Below are positions 5,396 through 5,582 of a stretch of DNA of 5,582 nucleotides, piece by piece. The translations under genes and the position numbers were made by a program. The notes beneath the pieces were generated by a model. It was not told the origin of the DNA. It saw only the letters and a list, made by a program, of their open reading frames with translations, and made no database searches. Numbering within the stretch: the first letter of the stretch is position 1; each line of letters begins with the position of its first letter. Origin of the DNA: DHVE2 group archaeon (GTDB lineage: Archaea; Thermoplasmatota; Thermoplasmata; Thermoplasmatales; Aciduliprofundaceae); contig WALH01000055.1 in the NCBI GenBank assembly GCA_015522935.1, positions 1 to 5,582 on the forward strand, read 5' to 3'.

Positions 5396-5582
5396 TCAGG
5401 CATATTTCACTACCTCAACAATCTTCCCCAATTCTTCTTTTATATCTTCTACAATCTCCACTATTGTGCCTGTGACAATTATGTCTGCGCCTGCACGGGA
5501 GAGGCGAGATGCATTTTCAGGCTCCCTAATTCCCCCACCAACAATTAAAGGAATATCTATCTCCTTCCTCACTGCTTGAACC
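5396..5582 (-). CDS. Geranylgeranylglyceryl phosphate synthase, C-terminal end (5'-truncated)
   Basis: Only the last 61 residues are in the window; the gene continues past the right edge. The family (PcrB/GGGPS, a TIM barrel of about 230-250 residues) joins geranylgeranyl diphosphate to sn-glycerol-1-phosphate, the first ether-bond step of archaeal membrane lipid synthesis. The visible part carries IPLIVGGGIREPENA (10-24), with the GGGI phosphate-binding loop, then GADIIVTGTIVE (31-42), the second phosphate-binding strand, and ends with a C-terminal helix before TGA (5398-5396). Other phosphate-binding barrels share a GGGI/GAD pattern, but the IVGGGIR...GADIIVTGT combination is characteristic of archaeal GGGPS. 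It converges on vapC with 141 bp between the coding ends. Confidence 0.85.
   Translation of the reverse strand, partial: VQAVRKEIDIPLIVGGGIREPENASRLSRAGADIIVTGTIVEIVEDIKEELGKIVEVVKYA

Noticed and set aside
5256..5398. Eight-base inverted repeat TGAGACAA / TTGTCTCA flanking the intergenic region
   Set aside because: It is only eight bases long, the flanks do not match, and one copy overlaps the lipid gene stop. A match of this size over 140 bases is easily chance; I see no transposase and no target duplication.
5391..5579. Plus-strand open frame at the right edge
   Set aside because: It is opposite the conserved lipid synthase C-terminus, is Ser/Thr-rich, and has no family signature.

Overview
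The window most likely comes from an archaeon. Two genes point that way. A membrane-anchored LonB protease carries two transmembrane segments inside its AAA+ module. The right edge holds the C-terminus of what reads as geranylgeranylglyceryl phosphate synthase, the enzyme of the first archaeal ether-lipid bond. A KEOPS Cgi121 subunit, TATA-like elements about 26 nt before a start codon, and moderately AT-rich DNA fit as well. A leaderless-looking lonB and the presence of glycine cleavage genes would suit a Thermoplasmata/Aciduliprofundum-like euryarchaeon, but that placement is a guess.

Layout. Positions 1-668 (+): 3' part of gcvT, cut by the window edge. Positions 714-1814 (+): a tRNA-guanine transglycosylase of the bacterial (queuosine) type, not the longer archaeosine type expected in archaea; a small perfect inverted repeat lies just before its start codon. 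Positions 1799-2218 (-): cgi121, converging on tgt with a 16-bp overlap of coding ends. Positions 2215-4119 (-): lonB, directly upstream of cgi121 and joined to it by a GTGA stop/start overlap. Positions 4120-4214 separate divergent transcription units and hold TATA-like elements for each. Positions 4215-5254 (+): a tight three-gene cassette encoding a one-pass membrane protein with a possible PH-like domain, a small charged putative antitoxin and a PIN-domain VapC-type toxin. Positions 5255-5395: a short intergenic stretch with a possible gene remnant and a hairpin flanked by T-rich runs on both strands. Positions 5396-5582 (-): 3' end of the lipid gene.

How the parts relate. tgt and cgi121 both bear on tRNA anticodon-loop modification (position 34 and position 37). 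lonB sits back-to-back with the toxin-antitoxin-like cassette, and Lon-family proteases are known to degrade antitoxins in bacteria, so a functional link is possible but only inferred. No stretch longer than 300 bases lacks a gene. I saw no tRNA, rRNA, CRISPR array or insertion sequence.
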